A DNA stretch of 64,000 nt from Hymenobacter rubripertinctus (lineage in GTDB: Bacteria > Bacteroidota > Bacteroidia > Cytophagales > Hymenobacteraceae), in contig NZ_QYCN01000009.1 of the NCBI RefSeq assembly GCF_003583925.1, positions 86,164-150,163 of the forward strand, in the 5' to 3' direction. Below, piece after piece: positions 16,528 to 25,250 of the stretch. The notes under the pieces were generated by a model. That model ran no database searches. It was not told the DNA's origin and saw nothing but the letters and a program-made list of their open reading frames with translations. A program made the translations under genes and the position numbers. Each line of letters begins with the position of its first letter. The stretch's first letter is position 1.

Positions 16528-16549
16528 GAATAAACCAAGCATTGCTTCA

Positions 16550-17155
16550 ATGGCTCAGCCCCAAACTGTCGCGCCCGCCCGCTATACGGTCGAAGAATAT
16601 CTGGCGCTGGAAGAAACCGCCGACCAGCGCCACGAATACTTTGAGGGCGAAGTGTACGCCATGTCGGGCGCATCGGCCACGCACCACACCATCCGCCAGA
16701 ACTGCGTTATCAGTTTGCGGGCGGGGCTGCGCGGGCGGGGCTGCAAGGTGTATGACGAGGGAATGAAGCTGGCCGTGCAGGAAGGCCGGTACTACACGTA
16801 TCCAGATGTGCTCGTGACCGGCCATGCTGATGATGTGGACGAGCCCTTTGTCGTGCGCCACCCGGTGCTCCTCATCGAAATCCTGTCGCCTTCCACCGCC
16901 GACCGCGACCGGAGCTGGAAATTCAACCAGTACAAGCAACTGCCCTCGTTGCAACACTACGTGCTCATCACGCAGCACACTTGTCTAGTGGAGTGGTTCC
17001 GGCGGGAGGAAAGCGGCGTGTGGTCCTTCACGCCGCTGGCGGAGCTGACCGACGTGCTGGAAATTCCCGAGCTGGGCCTGACGATGCAGGTGGCGGACAT
17101 CTACGACGAACTGGACATCACGCCTATGCAGGCGCAGCCACCTGCGGCACAGTAA
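16550..17155 (+). CDS. Uma2-family (DUF820) endonuclease-like protein, copy 2
   Basis: A 201-residue paralogue of the protein at 11274, alignable from the first residues (AQPQTVAPARYTVEEYLALE). The putative catalytic parts are YYTYPDVLVTG, LLIEILSPSTADRDR and the Lys in WKFNQYKQLPSLQHYVLI. Aligned by eye, roughly half of the residues match copy 1. It shares the promoter box and spacing with copy 1. The two genes point the same way and flank the receptor/LytS/LytTR genes. Confidence 0.88.
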   Translation: MAQPQTVAPARYTVEEYLALEETADQRHEYFEGEVYAMSGASATHHTIRQNCVISLRAGLRGRGCKVYDEGMKLAVQEGRYYTYPDVLVTGHADDVDEPFVVRHPVLLIEILSPSTADRDRSWKFNQYKQLPSLQHYVLITQHTCLVEWFRREESGVWSFTPLAELTDVLEIPELGLTMQVADIYDELDITPMQAQPPAAQ

Positions 17156-17191
17156 GCTGTTGCTCAGATAAGCGAACGTAGGATTGAAAGC

Positions 17192-17223
17192 AAAACGACC
17201 GCCCCAAATAGGGCGGCCGTTTT
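17192..17223. terminator. Bidirectional terminator between Uma2 and pruA
   Basis: Arms AAAACGACCGCCC and GGGCGGCCGTTTT with one mismatch; A and T runs on the two sides serve both convergent genes. Confidence 0.75.
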
Positions 17224-17255
17224 CAATTCAGGCTGAGAAGAAGCAACGCTTCGTT

Positions 17256-18920
17256 CTAAATGCCTTTGTCGCGGTTTAAATCCTCGGCCGGGGCGGCTCC
17301 CAGGAAGGGGTAGCGGTAGTCCACCACGGGCACGAAGGTTTCCTTGATGGTGCGCGGCGACACCCAGCGGAGCAGGTTCAGGATAGAACCGGCCTTGTCG
17401 TTGGTGCCGGAAGCGCGGGCGCCGCCGAAAGGCTGTTGGCCCACGACTGCGCCGGTAGGCTTGTCGTTGATGTAGAAGTTGCCAGCGGCCTGCACCAGCT
17501 TGCGCGTGGCCAGGTCGATGGCGTAACGGTCCTGGGAGAAAACAGCGCCGGTGAGGGCGTAGGGCGAAGTCTGGTCGACTACCTCCAGGGTTTCCTCGAA
17601 CTTGTCGGCCTCGTACACATATACCGTTACTACCGGTCCGAACAGCTCCTCGCACATCGTCACGTACTTGGGGTCCTTGGTCACGATGACGGTGGGCTCG
17701 ATGAAGTAGCCCTTCGACTTGTCGTAGCCGCCGCCGGCAATGATTTCTACACTGCTGTCGGCCTTAGCGGCGTCGAGATACTTGGCCAGCTTATCGAACG
17801 ACTTCTCGTCGATAACGGCATTGATGAAGTTGGAAAGGTCCTCCACGTCGCCCATTTTGAATGAGGCGAGATCTTCCTTCACGTAGCCGAGGATTTCGTC
17901 GGCCAGGTTCGAGGGCAGGTACACCCGCGAAGCCGCCGAGCACTTCTGGCCCTGGTATTCAAACGCACCGCGCGAAATTCCCACGGCCACCGCCTTCGCT
18001 TTGGCCGATTTGTGGGCCACAATGAAGTCCTTGCCGCCGGTTTCACCCACAATGCGCGGGTAGGTCTTGTACTTGCTGATGTTCTCGCCAATCGTTTTCC
18101 AGATGTGCTGGAACACGCCGGTCGAGCCCGTGAAGTGGATGCCGGCGAAGTCGGGGTGCTGGAAAATGACGTTGCCGGCCGTCGGGCCGTCCACGTACAC
18201 TAAGTTGATGACGCCATCGGGCACGCCAGCCTCCTTGAACAGCTCCATCAGCACCTGGGCCGAGTAAATCTGGGTGTCGGCGGGCTTCCAGACGATTACG
18301 TTGCCGAGCATGGCCGCCGAAGTGGGCAGGTTGCCAGCAATGGCCGTGAAGTTGAAGGGCGTGAGGGCGAAGATGAAGCCCTCCAAAGGGCGGTGTTCCA
18401 GGCGGTTCCACATGCCGGGCGATGAGGCGGGCTGCTGCTTGTACAGCTCGCTCATGTAGTGCACATTGAAGCGCAGGAAGTCAATAAACTCGCAGGCAGC
18501 GTCAATTTCGGCCTGGAAAGCGTTTTTGCTCTGGCCCAGCATGGTGGCCGCATTGAGGCGGGCGCGGTAGGGGCCGGCCAGCAAATCGGCGGCTTTCAGG
18601 AAAATGGCGGCGCGTTGCTCCCAGGGCAGCTCGGCCCACTCGGTGCGGGCGGCCAGGGCGGCATCAATGGCCTGCTGCACGTGCGAGGCGTCGCCGCGGT
18701 GGAAGTGGCCCAGCGTGTGCTTATGGTCGTGGGGCGGGCTCATGCGCACAAGTTTGCCCGTGCGTACTTCCTGGCCGCCAATGTGCATGGCAATGTCGCG
18801 CTCCTGCTGCTTGAACTCCTTGAGCGTCTTGAGCAACTCAATCCGCTCGGGCGAATCGGGTGCGTAACCCTTTACGGGCTCGTTAATCGGCAGCGGAACG
18901 TTGAAAAAGGCGTTGGCCAT
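17256..18920 (-). CDS. pruA: L-glutamate gamma-semialdehyde dehydrogenase
   Basis: A 554-residue aldehyde dehydrogenase of the P5C-dehydrogenase type, which makes glutamate from proline-derived semialdehyde with NAD. Visible parts: the NAD-site region LTPFNFTAIAGNLPTSAAMLGNVIVWKPA, the Glu motif VGETGGKDF, and the catalytic Cys in YQGQKCSAASRVYLP. The C-terminal part ends with FGGARASGTNDKAGSILNLLRWVSPRTIKETF, typical of PruA. It is a single-domain enzyme without the PutA proline dehydrogenase, which is not in the window. Confidence 0.95.
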   Translation of the reverse strand: MANAFFNVPLPINEPVKGYAPDSPERIELLKTLKEFKQQERDIAMHIGGQEVRTGKLVRMSPPHDHKHTLGHFHRGDASHVQQAIDAALAARTEWAELPWEQRAAIFLKAADLLAGPYRARLNAATMLGQSKNAFQAEIDAACEFIDFLRFNVHYMSELYKQQPASSPGMWNRLEHRPLEGFIFALTPFNFTAIAGNLPTSAAMLGNVIVWKPADTQIYSAQVLMELFKEAGVPDGVINLVYVDGPTAGNVIFQHPDFAGIHFTGSTGVFQHIWKTIGENISKYKTYPRIVGETGGKDFIVAHKSAKAKAVAVGISRGAFEYQGQKCSAASRVYLPSNLADEILGYVKEDLASFKMGDVEDLSNFINAVIDEKSFDKLAKYLDAAKADSSVEIIAGGGYDKSKGYFIEPTVIVTKDPKYVTMCEELFGPVVTVYVYEADKFEETLEVVDQTSPYALTGAVFSQDRYAIDLATRKLVQAAGNFYINDKPTGAVVGQQPFGGARASGTNDKAGSILNLLRWVSPRTIKETFVPVVDYRYPFLGAAPAEDLNRDKGI

Positions 18921-18962
18921 AGAACGAAGAGGTTTTGAGTGGTGGGGTGGAAGGCTAGACTA

Positions 18963-18993
18963 CAAAGGTAGGGCTTCAAGGTTAGTGCGTAAA
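18963..18993 (-). promoter_or_regulatory. Candidate pruA promoter
   Basis: On the minus strand TACCTTTG (18970-18963) is preceded by 19 nt and TTTA (18993-18990), one base from the -33 consensus. The pruA ATG is 42 nt downstream. Confidence 0.5.
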
Positions 18994-18996
18994 CCG

Positions 18997-19080
18997 TCTG
19001 TCATCCTGAGCGGAGCGAAGGACCTTATCCCATTAAATGCAAAGTGGGACAAGATCCTTCGCTCCGCTCAGAATGACAGA
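18997..19080. repeat. Intergenic hairpin repeat, family A (upstream of pruA)
   Basis: The best-paired copy: TCTGTCATCCTGAGCGGAGC then GAAGGACCTTATCCCA pairs with TGGGACAAGATCCTTCGCTC then CGCTCAGAATGACAGA, with a short AT loop. Confidence 0.85.
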
Positions 19081-19091
19081 TGGTTTCAGGC

Positions 19092-19769
19092 TCAACTTGC
19101 CGGCTCCAGCACCGCCGGCTCGTTGTGGGCCGGCGAATTTACCAGCTTACTGATAACGTACTCGCGCATCAATTCGGCGGGGTAGGGGCGGAGTAGGGCT
19201 TGGTGGTCGGCGGCCGAAACGGCGTCGCTCAGCCAGCTTTGCTCAGCTTCGGGCCCTTCCAGTAGCACGGGCATCCGGTGGTGCAGCGGGGCCATCAGGG
19301 CGTTAGGTTCGGTGGTGACGATGGTGAACGTGGGCAGGATTTCGCCGGTGGCGCGGTCGAGCCACTCGTCCCAGAGGCCGGCGAAGGCGTAGGGTTGCCC
19401 CGAGGTGAGCAGGATACGGTGGGGCGTTTTGGGCGGCAGGCCGTGGGCTTCCTTCTGCTGCCACTCATAAAAGCTGTCGGCCAGTACCAGGCAGCGGCGG
19501 CGTTGGAGTAGCTGCCGGAACGAGGGTTTCTCGGCCAGCGTTTCGGCTCGGGCGTTGATGGGCTGGGGGCCGCTGCTGCGGTCCTTCACCCAGGCCGGCA
19601 CCAAGCCCCACTGCATGAGCCGCACCTGCTGGGGGGCGGCGTTGGTAATCACGGGCAGGTGTTGGGAGGGCGCGGCGTTGTAGGTCGGGGCGAAATCGGC
19701 AGTGAAATCGGCCCCGAACCGTTCTTTTACCAGGCCCGGCGAGGAAATGAGGGAGTAACGGCCGCACAT
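19092..19769 (-). CDS. SOS response-associated peptidase (SRAP, YedK/HMCES type)
   Basis: A 225-residue SRAP protein. Starting at the ATG at 19769 puts the catalytic Cys at position 2 (MCGRYSL), which is required because the Met is removed and Cys2 forms a thiazolidine bond with abasic sites in single-stranded DNA. Other active-site parts are visible: NARAET, DSFYEW and PLHHRMPVLL. It protects or resolves abasic-site crosslinks. The frame continues to 19943, but that extension is not homologous and would hide Cys2. Confidence 0.93.
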   Translation of the reverse strand: MCGRYSLISSPGLVKERFGADFTADFAPTYNAAPSQHLPVITNAAPQQVRLMQWGLVPAWVKDRSSGPQPINARAETLAEKPSFRQLLQRRRCLVLADSFYEWQQKEAHGLPPKTPHRILLTSGQPYAFAGLWDEWLDRATGEILPTFTIVTTEPNALMAPLHHRMPVLLEGPEAEQSWLSDAVSAADHQALLRPYPAELMREYVISKLVNSPAHNEPAVLEPAS

Positions 19770-19827
19770 AATGGAAGGAGGGTAAAACGTGAGGCGTTGT
19801 TTTACGCGCCAAGGCGGAAGGGTGTTA

Positions 19828-19886
19828 TCAGTTGCCAGGGCGGAGTTGCCAGGCAGTTCAACTGACCAATCCGCCCTGGCAACTGA
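19828..19886. repeat. 17-bp inverted repeat upstream of the SRAP gene
   Basis: TCAGTTGCCAGGGCGGA (19828-19844) and TCCGCCCTGGCAACTGA (19870-19886) are exact complements, with another GTTGCCAGGCAGTT unit between. It resembles families B and C in layout but not in sequence. Nothing else is seen in the non-coding stretch 19770-20215, apart from an AT-richer part near 20080-20215 that should hold the next gene's promoter. Confidence 0.7.
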
Positions 19887-20215
19887 CCACTGCTTGGGCA
19901 AAGGGCCGGAGTTACGGAGGGAACAGGAAAACCAGGGGGGCAATAGGGAAGAACGCTCTGAGGCGGAGCTCCGCTACGCGGGTGCTCGGGTAACTCAGCG
20001 CGAAAGGGCGGCTTTCCCAAACGTGTAAGGCCTGTTGCATGACCAGTTGCGAGGGGGTGATACTGCGAATTCGCTGATTGGTGTAATAAAAATAGGGGCG
20101 TGATACTCGCTACCTACTTTTCGAGCCGAAAGCCGATCAAGCCAGTCTGCTCTGGGCTGGTATTTCGGGTGGCTCAGTCACTTCCATCTTATCATACTTA
20201 CTTCCTCTCACCTCC

Positions 20216-22414
20216 ATGAAAAAAAAACTATTCCTGATGACGTTTCTCGGTCTGTGGTTCAGCCAACGACCCGCGTTTGCCCACAAAGAGTGGGTCCATC
20301 AGTACATGGTGCAACAGTCGTATCTGTATTTAGAGCAGCAGATCGGTCCTGTTCCGGCCCTGCGCGACGCTATTGGGCTTAACTTCCGCGGCCGGGGCCT
20401 CGACAGCCGCCCCTTCAACAACAGCTATCCTATCGGTATCGGGGCCTGGCGCGAAGACTCCGAGGACCCGGTGTATGGCTACGGAGGCACCAGAGGCTTC
20501 ACGCCGTCCATTACCCACTTCTGGGACGCTGACAACCCCAATGAGAACTATGAGTCGACGCCGCTGAACATTGGCTACACGTCGAAAGCGCCCAATGCCT
20601 GGGAGAAAGCCCGCGTGTACCTGTTTTGCCAGGACCGCAATGGGGCGCACGACGTTACCATTCCCTTTGTGATGCCCGGCGAGGCCTCCGTGCGCAATTA
20701 CATCATCACCTATACGTCGTTGCCCGAGCTCTACAAAGGAAATTATTTCCTGGAAGGCATCAGCAATGCCGACGGTAGTGGCCGCGTCAATTACTACCTG
20801 CCGCAGTTCAACCCCGGCTTTGGCCAGCCCGTGGCGTTGCAGTTGCTGGGCCGGGTGGCTCACCTGCTGGGCGACATGAGCGTGCCGGCCCACACCCATT
20901 CGCACCTGCATCCGTGCCCCGCCAACCGGCCTGACCATTACGAGCAGGACATGGGCAACACCTACTACTCGAACAACAACCTGGGGAAGTGCGAGGACGA
21001 CCCCGGCGGGGCCTATCCGGCCCAGAGCTGGACGGCGGCCACGGCGGCCCAGCAGGGAGGCCTGCTGACTGATATTCATTGTCTGCCCAGCGCCCGCGAC
21101 AAGGCCAAGTACCTGTTTTATACGATGAACCAGCTGGCAGACTTTTTCCCTAGCGGCGTGAACTACGGCGATATGGGAACCTTCAACCGTGGAGGCGACC
21201 AGTCTTTCATGCGGGGTGACAACGATTTGTCGCAGGGTTCAAACCCGTACATTACGGGCATGTACAGCTCCTACGGCTGGGTTCCCCCCACGAGCATCAA
21301 CACCACCCAGATTGCCAACGTGACCTTCAACTTCAGCATCCGGGCCGTTGCCACGCTGTTTCAGTGGTTTGCATTTGAGGCCGGCATCACCCGGGACCTG
21401 AAAAATCAGCAGATTGCCAACTACTCGGGGTCGGATATGATTTGCACCAACGCTTTCTTTGATGTGAACAGTGCCCCATCCGGGACGGATGTTCAATGGA
21501 CGGCAGAACCTGCTCATCTGGTTACAACCAGCACGTTTACCGGCCCAATGAACCGCCCGGTTCTGAATCTGACGGCCAACGGCGGGGCGCAGGGCCTGGT
21601 AACCGTAAAGGCCTCCTACACCAGCAACGACGGCTGCTATTCCGGGCCGGTTGCCCTGCAACGGCAGGTATGGGTGGGAGCACCGAATATGGTGCTGAAA
21701 AAAGCCCCGGCTACCGAACTCATATGCCCCGGCATAACGGCCTATTTCGAAGCCGGCGTAGCGCGGCCCAGTCTGGAAGGCCCCATCACCTACCAATGGA
21801 GCTGCTCGTTGCCGGGCAGTAGTACCGGCACCAGCGCGACGTACAGCGTTATTGCGCCCAACCGCTACGACGTGCCGGTATCGGTGTCCTGTACCATGAC
21901 CAATGCCTGCGGATTGTCGTCGACCCTAAACCTGTATTACACCACCGCCAATCCCAATGGCAGCTACTTTACTTCCACTAAACAAAAGGGAGATAAGCTG
22001 CGCGTTCCCTGCGATAATACCAATCCGGGGGGCGTTTACAACTCCGGGGGCTACTACAGAACAACGGATACGACCAACAAGCCGGATGGGAATAATAGCG
22101 CCCTCGACGCCAGCAACTCGCCGCAGATGGCCATCGGGAACGAGAAAGATGAGGTGTCGGTTTTCCCCAACCCCAGCAACATGGGCTTTGAGTTAGTGGT
22201 GCCGCCCGCCGCCTTGTTCGCCAAAGGCCCGAACGGCAAGCTACTGACCCTCCATTACACGCTACGCGACAACCTGGGCCGCGTCATGAAGGAAGGAACC
22301 AGCAGCAACACCAGCATCCAGATTGACACGCGTGCCCTGACGGCGGGGATATATTCGCTCTCCTGCTCGCTCAACGGCAAAACGTTCCATAAGCGGGTGC
22401 AGGTTCTGCACTAG
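20216..22414 (+). CDS. Secreted zinc-dependent phospholipase C / S1-P1-like protein with T9SS tail
   Basis: A 732-residue exported protein. A signal peptide (about 22 residues, ending RPAFA) is followed directly by HKEWVHQYMVQQS. Near residue 220 the segment LLGRVAHLLGDMSVPAHTHSHLHP has the His/Asp metal-ligand style of the zinc phospholipase C and S1/P1 nuclease superfamily. Residues about 400-590 look like Ig-type beta repeats with Cys pairs. The end (SVFPNPSN, then GRVMKEG, ALTAGIYSLSCSLNGKTFHKRV) is a type A type IX sorting domain, so it should be exported to the surface. The substrate is unknown. Confidence 0.7.
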   Translation: MKKKLFLMTFLGLWFSQRPAFAHKEWVHQYMVQQSYLYLEQQIGPVPALRDAIGLNFRGRGLDSRPFNNSYPIGIGAWREDSEDPVYGYGGTRGFTPSITHFWDADNPNENYESTPLNIGYTSKAPNAWEKARVYLFCQDRNGAHDVTIPFVMPGEASVRNYIITYTSLPELYKGNYFLEGISNADGSGRVNYYLPQFNPGFGQPVALQLLGRVAHLLGDMSVPAHTHSHLHPCPANRPDHYEQDMGNTYYSNNNLGKCEDDPGGAYPAQSWTAATAAQQGGLLTDIHCLPSARDKAKYLFYTMNQLADFFPSGVNYGDMGTFNRGGDQSFMRGDNDLSQGSNPYITGMYSSYGWVPPTSINTTQIANVTFNFSIRAVATLFQWFAFEAGITRDLKNQQIANYSGSDMICTNAFFDVNSAPSGTDVQWTAEPAHLVTTSTFTGPMNRPVLNLTANGGAQGLVTVKASYTSNDGCYSGPVALQRQVWVGAPNMVLKKAPATELICPGITAYFEAGVARPSLEGPITYQWSCSLPGSSTGTSATYSVIAPNRYDVPVSVSCTMTNACGLSSTLNLYYTTANPNGSYFTSTKQKGDKLRVPCDNTNPGGVYNSGGYYRTTDTTNKPDGNNSALDASNSPQMAIGNEKDEVSVFPNPSNMGFELVVPPAALFAKGPNGKLLTLHYTLRDNLGRVMKEGTSSNTSIQIDTRALTAGIYSLSCSLNGKTFHKRVQVLH

Positions 22415-22426
22415 CCCAACGGGTTG

Positions 22427-22478
22427 CTGAAATCAGAAAAGCCAATCTGCGCGAGCGGGTTGGCTTTCCTGATTTCAG
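22427..22478. terminator. Bidirectional intrinsic terminator
   Basis: CTGAAATCAGAAAAGCCAA pairs with TTGGCTTTCCTGATTTCAG, one mismatch, between the T9SS protein gene and the convergent kinase-like gene. Confidence 0.7.
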
Positions 22479-22503
22479 GGGCCGGGAACGAGTTGAGCGC
22501 CAC

Positions 22504-23055
22504 CTACGAGAGCCGCGCCAGCAGCTCCCGCACCTGCCGCTCCAGGTCGGGGAGGGAGCCGGAGTTGTGCAGCACGGCGTCGAAGTGGGGATAAGCGTCG
22601 AGGGCCGTCTCGCTGGGATGGTCGTCGTCGCGGGTGCCGTCGCCGCGCTGGCCGAGCGGGTCGCCCTCCACGCGCAGCATCAGGCCGCTGCGGCTCCGGA
22701 TGAGGTCGGCCTCGTTGGGGAAGCGTACGTCGGGAATGAGCGTGTGCTGGTCGGTGGGCAGTTGCGAGAAGAAAGCCTGCACCCAGATGGCGGGCTCCCA
22801 GTGGCGCAGGGCCAGGCCCACCTGCTGGAGCATTTCGCCCCGGGTGCGCCCGAACGTGGGCAGCAGCTCGGCCTTGCCGGCCTGCGAAAAATAAGGGGCC
22901 GTGCCCTCACCGGCCAGCGCCGCGCACACGGCCTTGATGGGTTCGCCCACCGAGCGGATATGCCACCGGCGTTCCGGCTGGAGCTGTTGCAGCAACCGGG
23001 CAACGGTGTCTTTGCCGCTGCCCCGGCGGCCCGAAAATCCAATCAGTCGAATCAT
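22504..23055 (-). CDS. Deoxynucleoside monophosphate kinase-like P-loop protein
   Basis: A 183-residue nucleotide kinase-like protein. The Walker A loop is FSGRRGSGKDTVA at residues 7-19, and the segment IPDVRFPNEADLIRS near residue 107 is characteristic of phage-type dNMP kinases and related cellular proteins. The lid part around TRGEMLQQVGLALR is also typical. It probably phosphorylates a deoxynucleotide, but the substrate is not certain and a dephospho-CoA-kinase-like role cannot be ruled out. No phage genes are nearby. A TACCTTTG box (23067-23060, minus strand) precedes it. Confidence 0.7.
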   Translation of the reverse strand: MIRLIGFSGRRGSGKDTVARLLQQLQPERRWHIRSVGEPIKAVCAALAGEGTAPYFSQAGKAELLPTFGRTRGEMLQQVGLALRHWEPAIWVQAFFSQLPTDQHTLIPDVRFPNEADLIRSRSGLMLRVEGDPLGQRGDGTRDDDHPSETALDAYPHFDAVLHNSGSLPDLERQVRELLARLS

Positions 23056-23141
23056 CGGGCAAAGGTATACTACCAGATGTTTTGGCTACGTTAACAGCGG
23101 CCGACGGTCTTCTCGGTATCTCCCCCTTATTCCTTCCTTGT

Positions 23142-23896
23142 ATGCGATTCCCTCTCTGGCTGGGTGCCTTACTGCTGGCAAGCTGCGCCGTGCCTTCCTC
23201 ACTGGTGCCCAACGACCAGCAGCCCCACCTGAAAGTGGCGGGCCTGGGGGGAGTTACTTCCTACCCCAACCAAGCCGAAATAACGGTCGAAGTCTCGTTT
23301 ACCAAGCCCCGGCTCAAGGAATCGGTGGTCGAAGTGCAGACCGTTATCGGCGACGTAATGACCGCCATTCGGCCGTTTGTACGCACCGATCAGGACATTC
23401 GCACCAGCTTCGGTTCCACCAACAAAGAGTACCCCTACCGCAACGAGAAGGAAGTTTTTGCGGGCTATCAGGCCACCCAGTCGCTCACGGTAAAGCTCCA
23501 GGACCTGACGCGGCTCGAAGAATTTATCGAGAAGCTCCTGGGCACCCGCGTCAGCCGAATCCAGCCCAGGCCGACAGCCTTCAGCAACAAGCTAACCTGA
23601 TTGCGCTGCGCAACTCACTCAGGGCAGCCGACAAACTCTGCGCCGAGCTAGGGCAAAAGCGCGGCCGGGTATTAGCCGTAACCGAGGAGGGAGGAAGCCA
23701 GCGGTCGGAATCAGGCTGGGGCGGCAACGTGAATATGGAAGTGTACAGCAAAAGCATGGGGGGCCACAGCTTCCGCCTCACCCCCGACCTGATGACGTTC
23801 AGCGGCCAGGTGCACACCACCGTGGCGCTGGAGTCTGGAGTAAGGAACAAGAGTTACAAGAATGCTTTCAACTCGCTCAGGCAGCTGATTTCGTAG
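23142..23896 (+). pseudogene. SIMPL-domain (DUF541) lipoprotein broken by a frameshift
   Basis: The first frame starts at 23142 with a lipoprotein signal (MRFPLWLGALLLASC) and has the SIMPL beginning (LKVAGLGGVTSYPNQAEITVEVSF) but stops at 23600. The second half continues in another frame from about 23565 to 23896 (ADSLQQQANLIALRNSLRAADKLCAELG, then GRVLAVTEEG). Together they make one full-length SIMPL protein, so a single-base change near 23555-23570 splits it. It could be a real pseudogene or a sequencing error. The end overlaps the convergent HAD gene by 43 bp. SIMPL proteins are periplasmic and of unclear function. Confidence 0.75.
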
Positions 23897-24552
23897 GTTA
23901 CCTCGTTGAAGTGGCGGCGCTTTTCGGGGTTGAAGTATACCTGATCGAGGCCGGCATTGTAAGCCCCGAGCACGTCGCACTCCAGGTTGTCGCCCACCAT
24001 CAGGCTCTCGGCGGCCCGAGCCCCGGTGCGTTCCAGCGCGTGCCGGAAAATGCGGGTGTCGGGCTTGAGGTGGCCGCAACACTCGGAGGTCACGATTTCC
24101 TGGAAGTAGTCGGTCAGGTTGGAGGCCCGGAGCTTGAGGTGCTGAATGTCGCGGAAGCCGTTGGTAATCAGGTGCAGCTGGTAACCCTTGGCGCGCAGGT
24201 AGTCGAGTACCTCGTGGGTGTAGGGGAACACGGCCGTTTTGTGGGGCAGCAGATCGGTAAACTCGTCCGAGAGGGTGGGCGGCGAATCAGCCTCCGTGAG
24301 GCCCAGCTTCAGGAAGGTGCGCGGGAAGCGGGTGGCGCGCAGCTGCTGCTGCCCGATTTTGCCGTTCTGGTAGAGCCGCCACAACCCGTGGTTGATATCG
24401 GAATAGACCCGGATAAACTCCTCCACCGAAAACGCGCCGTAGCGGCTCAAATCGTGCTGGTCGAACAGGTGGCGCAGGGTTTCGTCGGCGTTGGTTTCGA
24501 AATCCCAGAGCGTATGGTCGAGGTCGAAGAAGAGGTGGCGGTAGGTTTTCAT
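23854..24552 (-). CDS. yjjG: YjjG-like HAD pyrimidine nucleotidase
   Basis: A 232-residue HAD-superfamily hydrolase. Motif I is FFDLDHTLWDF at the N-terminus; motif II is in HLITNGFRDIQHLKLR; motifs III and IV are in CCGHLKPDTRIF and MVGDNLECDVLGAYNAGLDQVYFN. This order and the DHTLWDF box fit the YjjG nucleotidases, which remove phosphate from non-canonical pyrimidine nucleotides and clean the pool. I chose the ATG at 24552; 24561 is an alternative. It lies downstream of an unknown gene and a ferredoxin-like gene in the same direction. Confidence 0.88.
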   Translation of the reverse strand: MKTYRHLFFDLDHTLWDFETNADETLRHLFDQHDLSRYGAFSVEEFIRVYSDINHGLWRLYQNGKIGQQQLRATRFPRTFLKLGLTEADSPPTLSDEFTDLLPHKTAVFPYTHEVLDYLRAKGYQLHLITNGFRDIQHLKLRASNLTDYFQEIVTSECCGHLKPDTRIFRHALERTGARAAESLMVGDNLECDVLGAYNAGLDQVYFNPEKRRHFNEVTYEISCLSELKAFL

Positions 24553-24571
24553 TTGGCGCATGTCAGGAAAA

Positions 24572-25249
24572 TCAGGCGAACAGTTTCACTTTAAAAGGTA
24601 ACCAGGTAGCAGGTTCGTCGGCCACTTTATCCGTGTGAGGAGCCGCACGCTGGCAGTCGGCTTCGTTGGTGAATAACCCGTAGTCATTCAATCCGATGCC
24701 AAATAAAGTGCGATATTCTTCTTCCAGAATGTGGTAGGAAGAAGGCTCATAACTACCGTCATCAAATAGGCCCAGCAAGTCAAAACCAATTGTCTGACCG
24801 GCTTCAGGCTCGGGGACTTGCTGTTGCAGGAGGGTCGCCAGATTCGGCCAGTTAGGGGCAGAATGTTGTTCAACTTCAGCGGTAGCAGCTGACAAGTGCG
24901 ATTCATGTAGAAAAATGCCTAACAGCTTCACTTGAGGTAGATCAACTAAAAACTGCTCCTGAAACGTAAGGGCATCTTTTCGCTCGAAGAAAAACCCTGG
25001 CGCGCCATATTTATTCTGTTCGAACAGTGCTGTTGTACTGGCATGCAACCTGCCTAATGCTGGCTCGACAAGCGGAAAGTTTTTGGGAACCTGCCGTTTG
25101 CTGTACTGCCAACTAAATCCCCAATTGCCGGGATACAGTTGGCTAATGAATGTGCTTACCGACCATACCCGGCTAGTGTAAGTATGCCCATTGACCGTGC
25201 CACGCTCGTGCTTGGGAATAACCAGATAGTAACCAGCTGTATAGTACAT
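24572..25249 (-). CDS. Unrecognised 225-residue protein coupled to a ferredoxin-like gene
   Basis: I do not recognise this protein. It starts MYYTAGYYLVIPKHERG at 25249, 1 bp after the stop of the ferredoxin-like gene, so translational coupling is likely. It has no signal peptide or membrane helix and is rich in aromatic and acidic residues (GYYLVIPK, GFFFERKDALTFQEQFLV, EEYRTLFGIGLNDYGLF). It is notably more AT-rich than its neighbours, which may mean later acquisition. The frame runs on to 25447, but that part is the shadow of the ferredoxin gene. Confidence 0.6.
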   Translation of the reverse strand: MYYTAGYYLVIPKHERGTVNGHTYTSRVWSVSTFISQLYPGNWGFSWQYSKRQVPKNFPLVEPALGRLHASTTALFEQNKYGAPGFFFERKDALTFQEQFLVDLPQVKLLGIFLHESHLSAATAEVEQHSAPNWPNLATLLQQQVPEPEAGQTIGFDLLGLFDDGSYEPSSYHILEEEYRTLFGIGLNDYGLFTNEADCQRAAPHTDKVADEPATWLPFKVKLFA

Positions 25250-25250
25250 G

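Noticed and set aside
15208..16542. A 444-residue minus-strand frame across LytS, LytTR and the spacer
   Set aside because: It crosses two genes with clear domains on the other strand.
22504..23055. A phage remnant signalled by the dNMP-kinase-like gene
   Set aside because: No structural, replication or integrase genes are near; base composition is normal for the chromosome.
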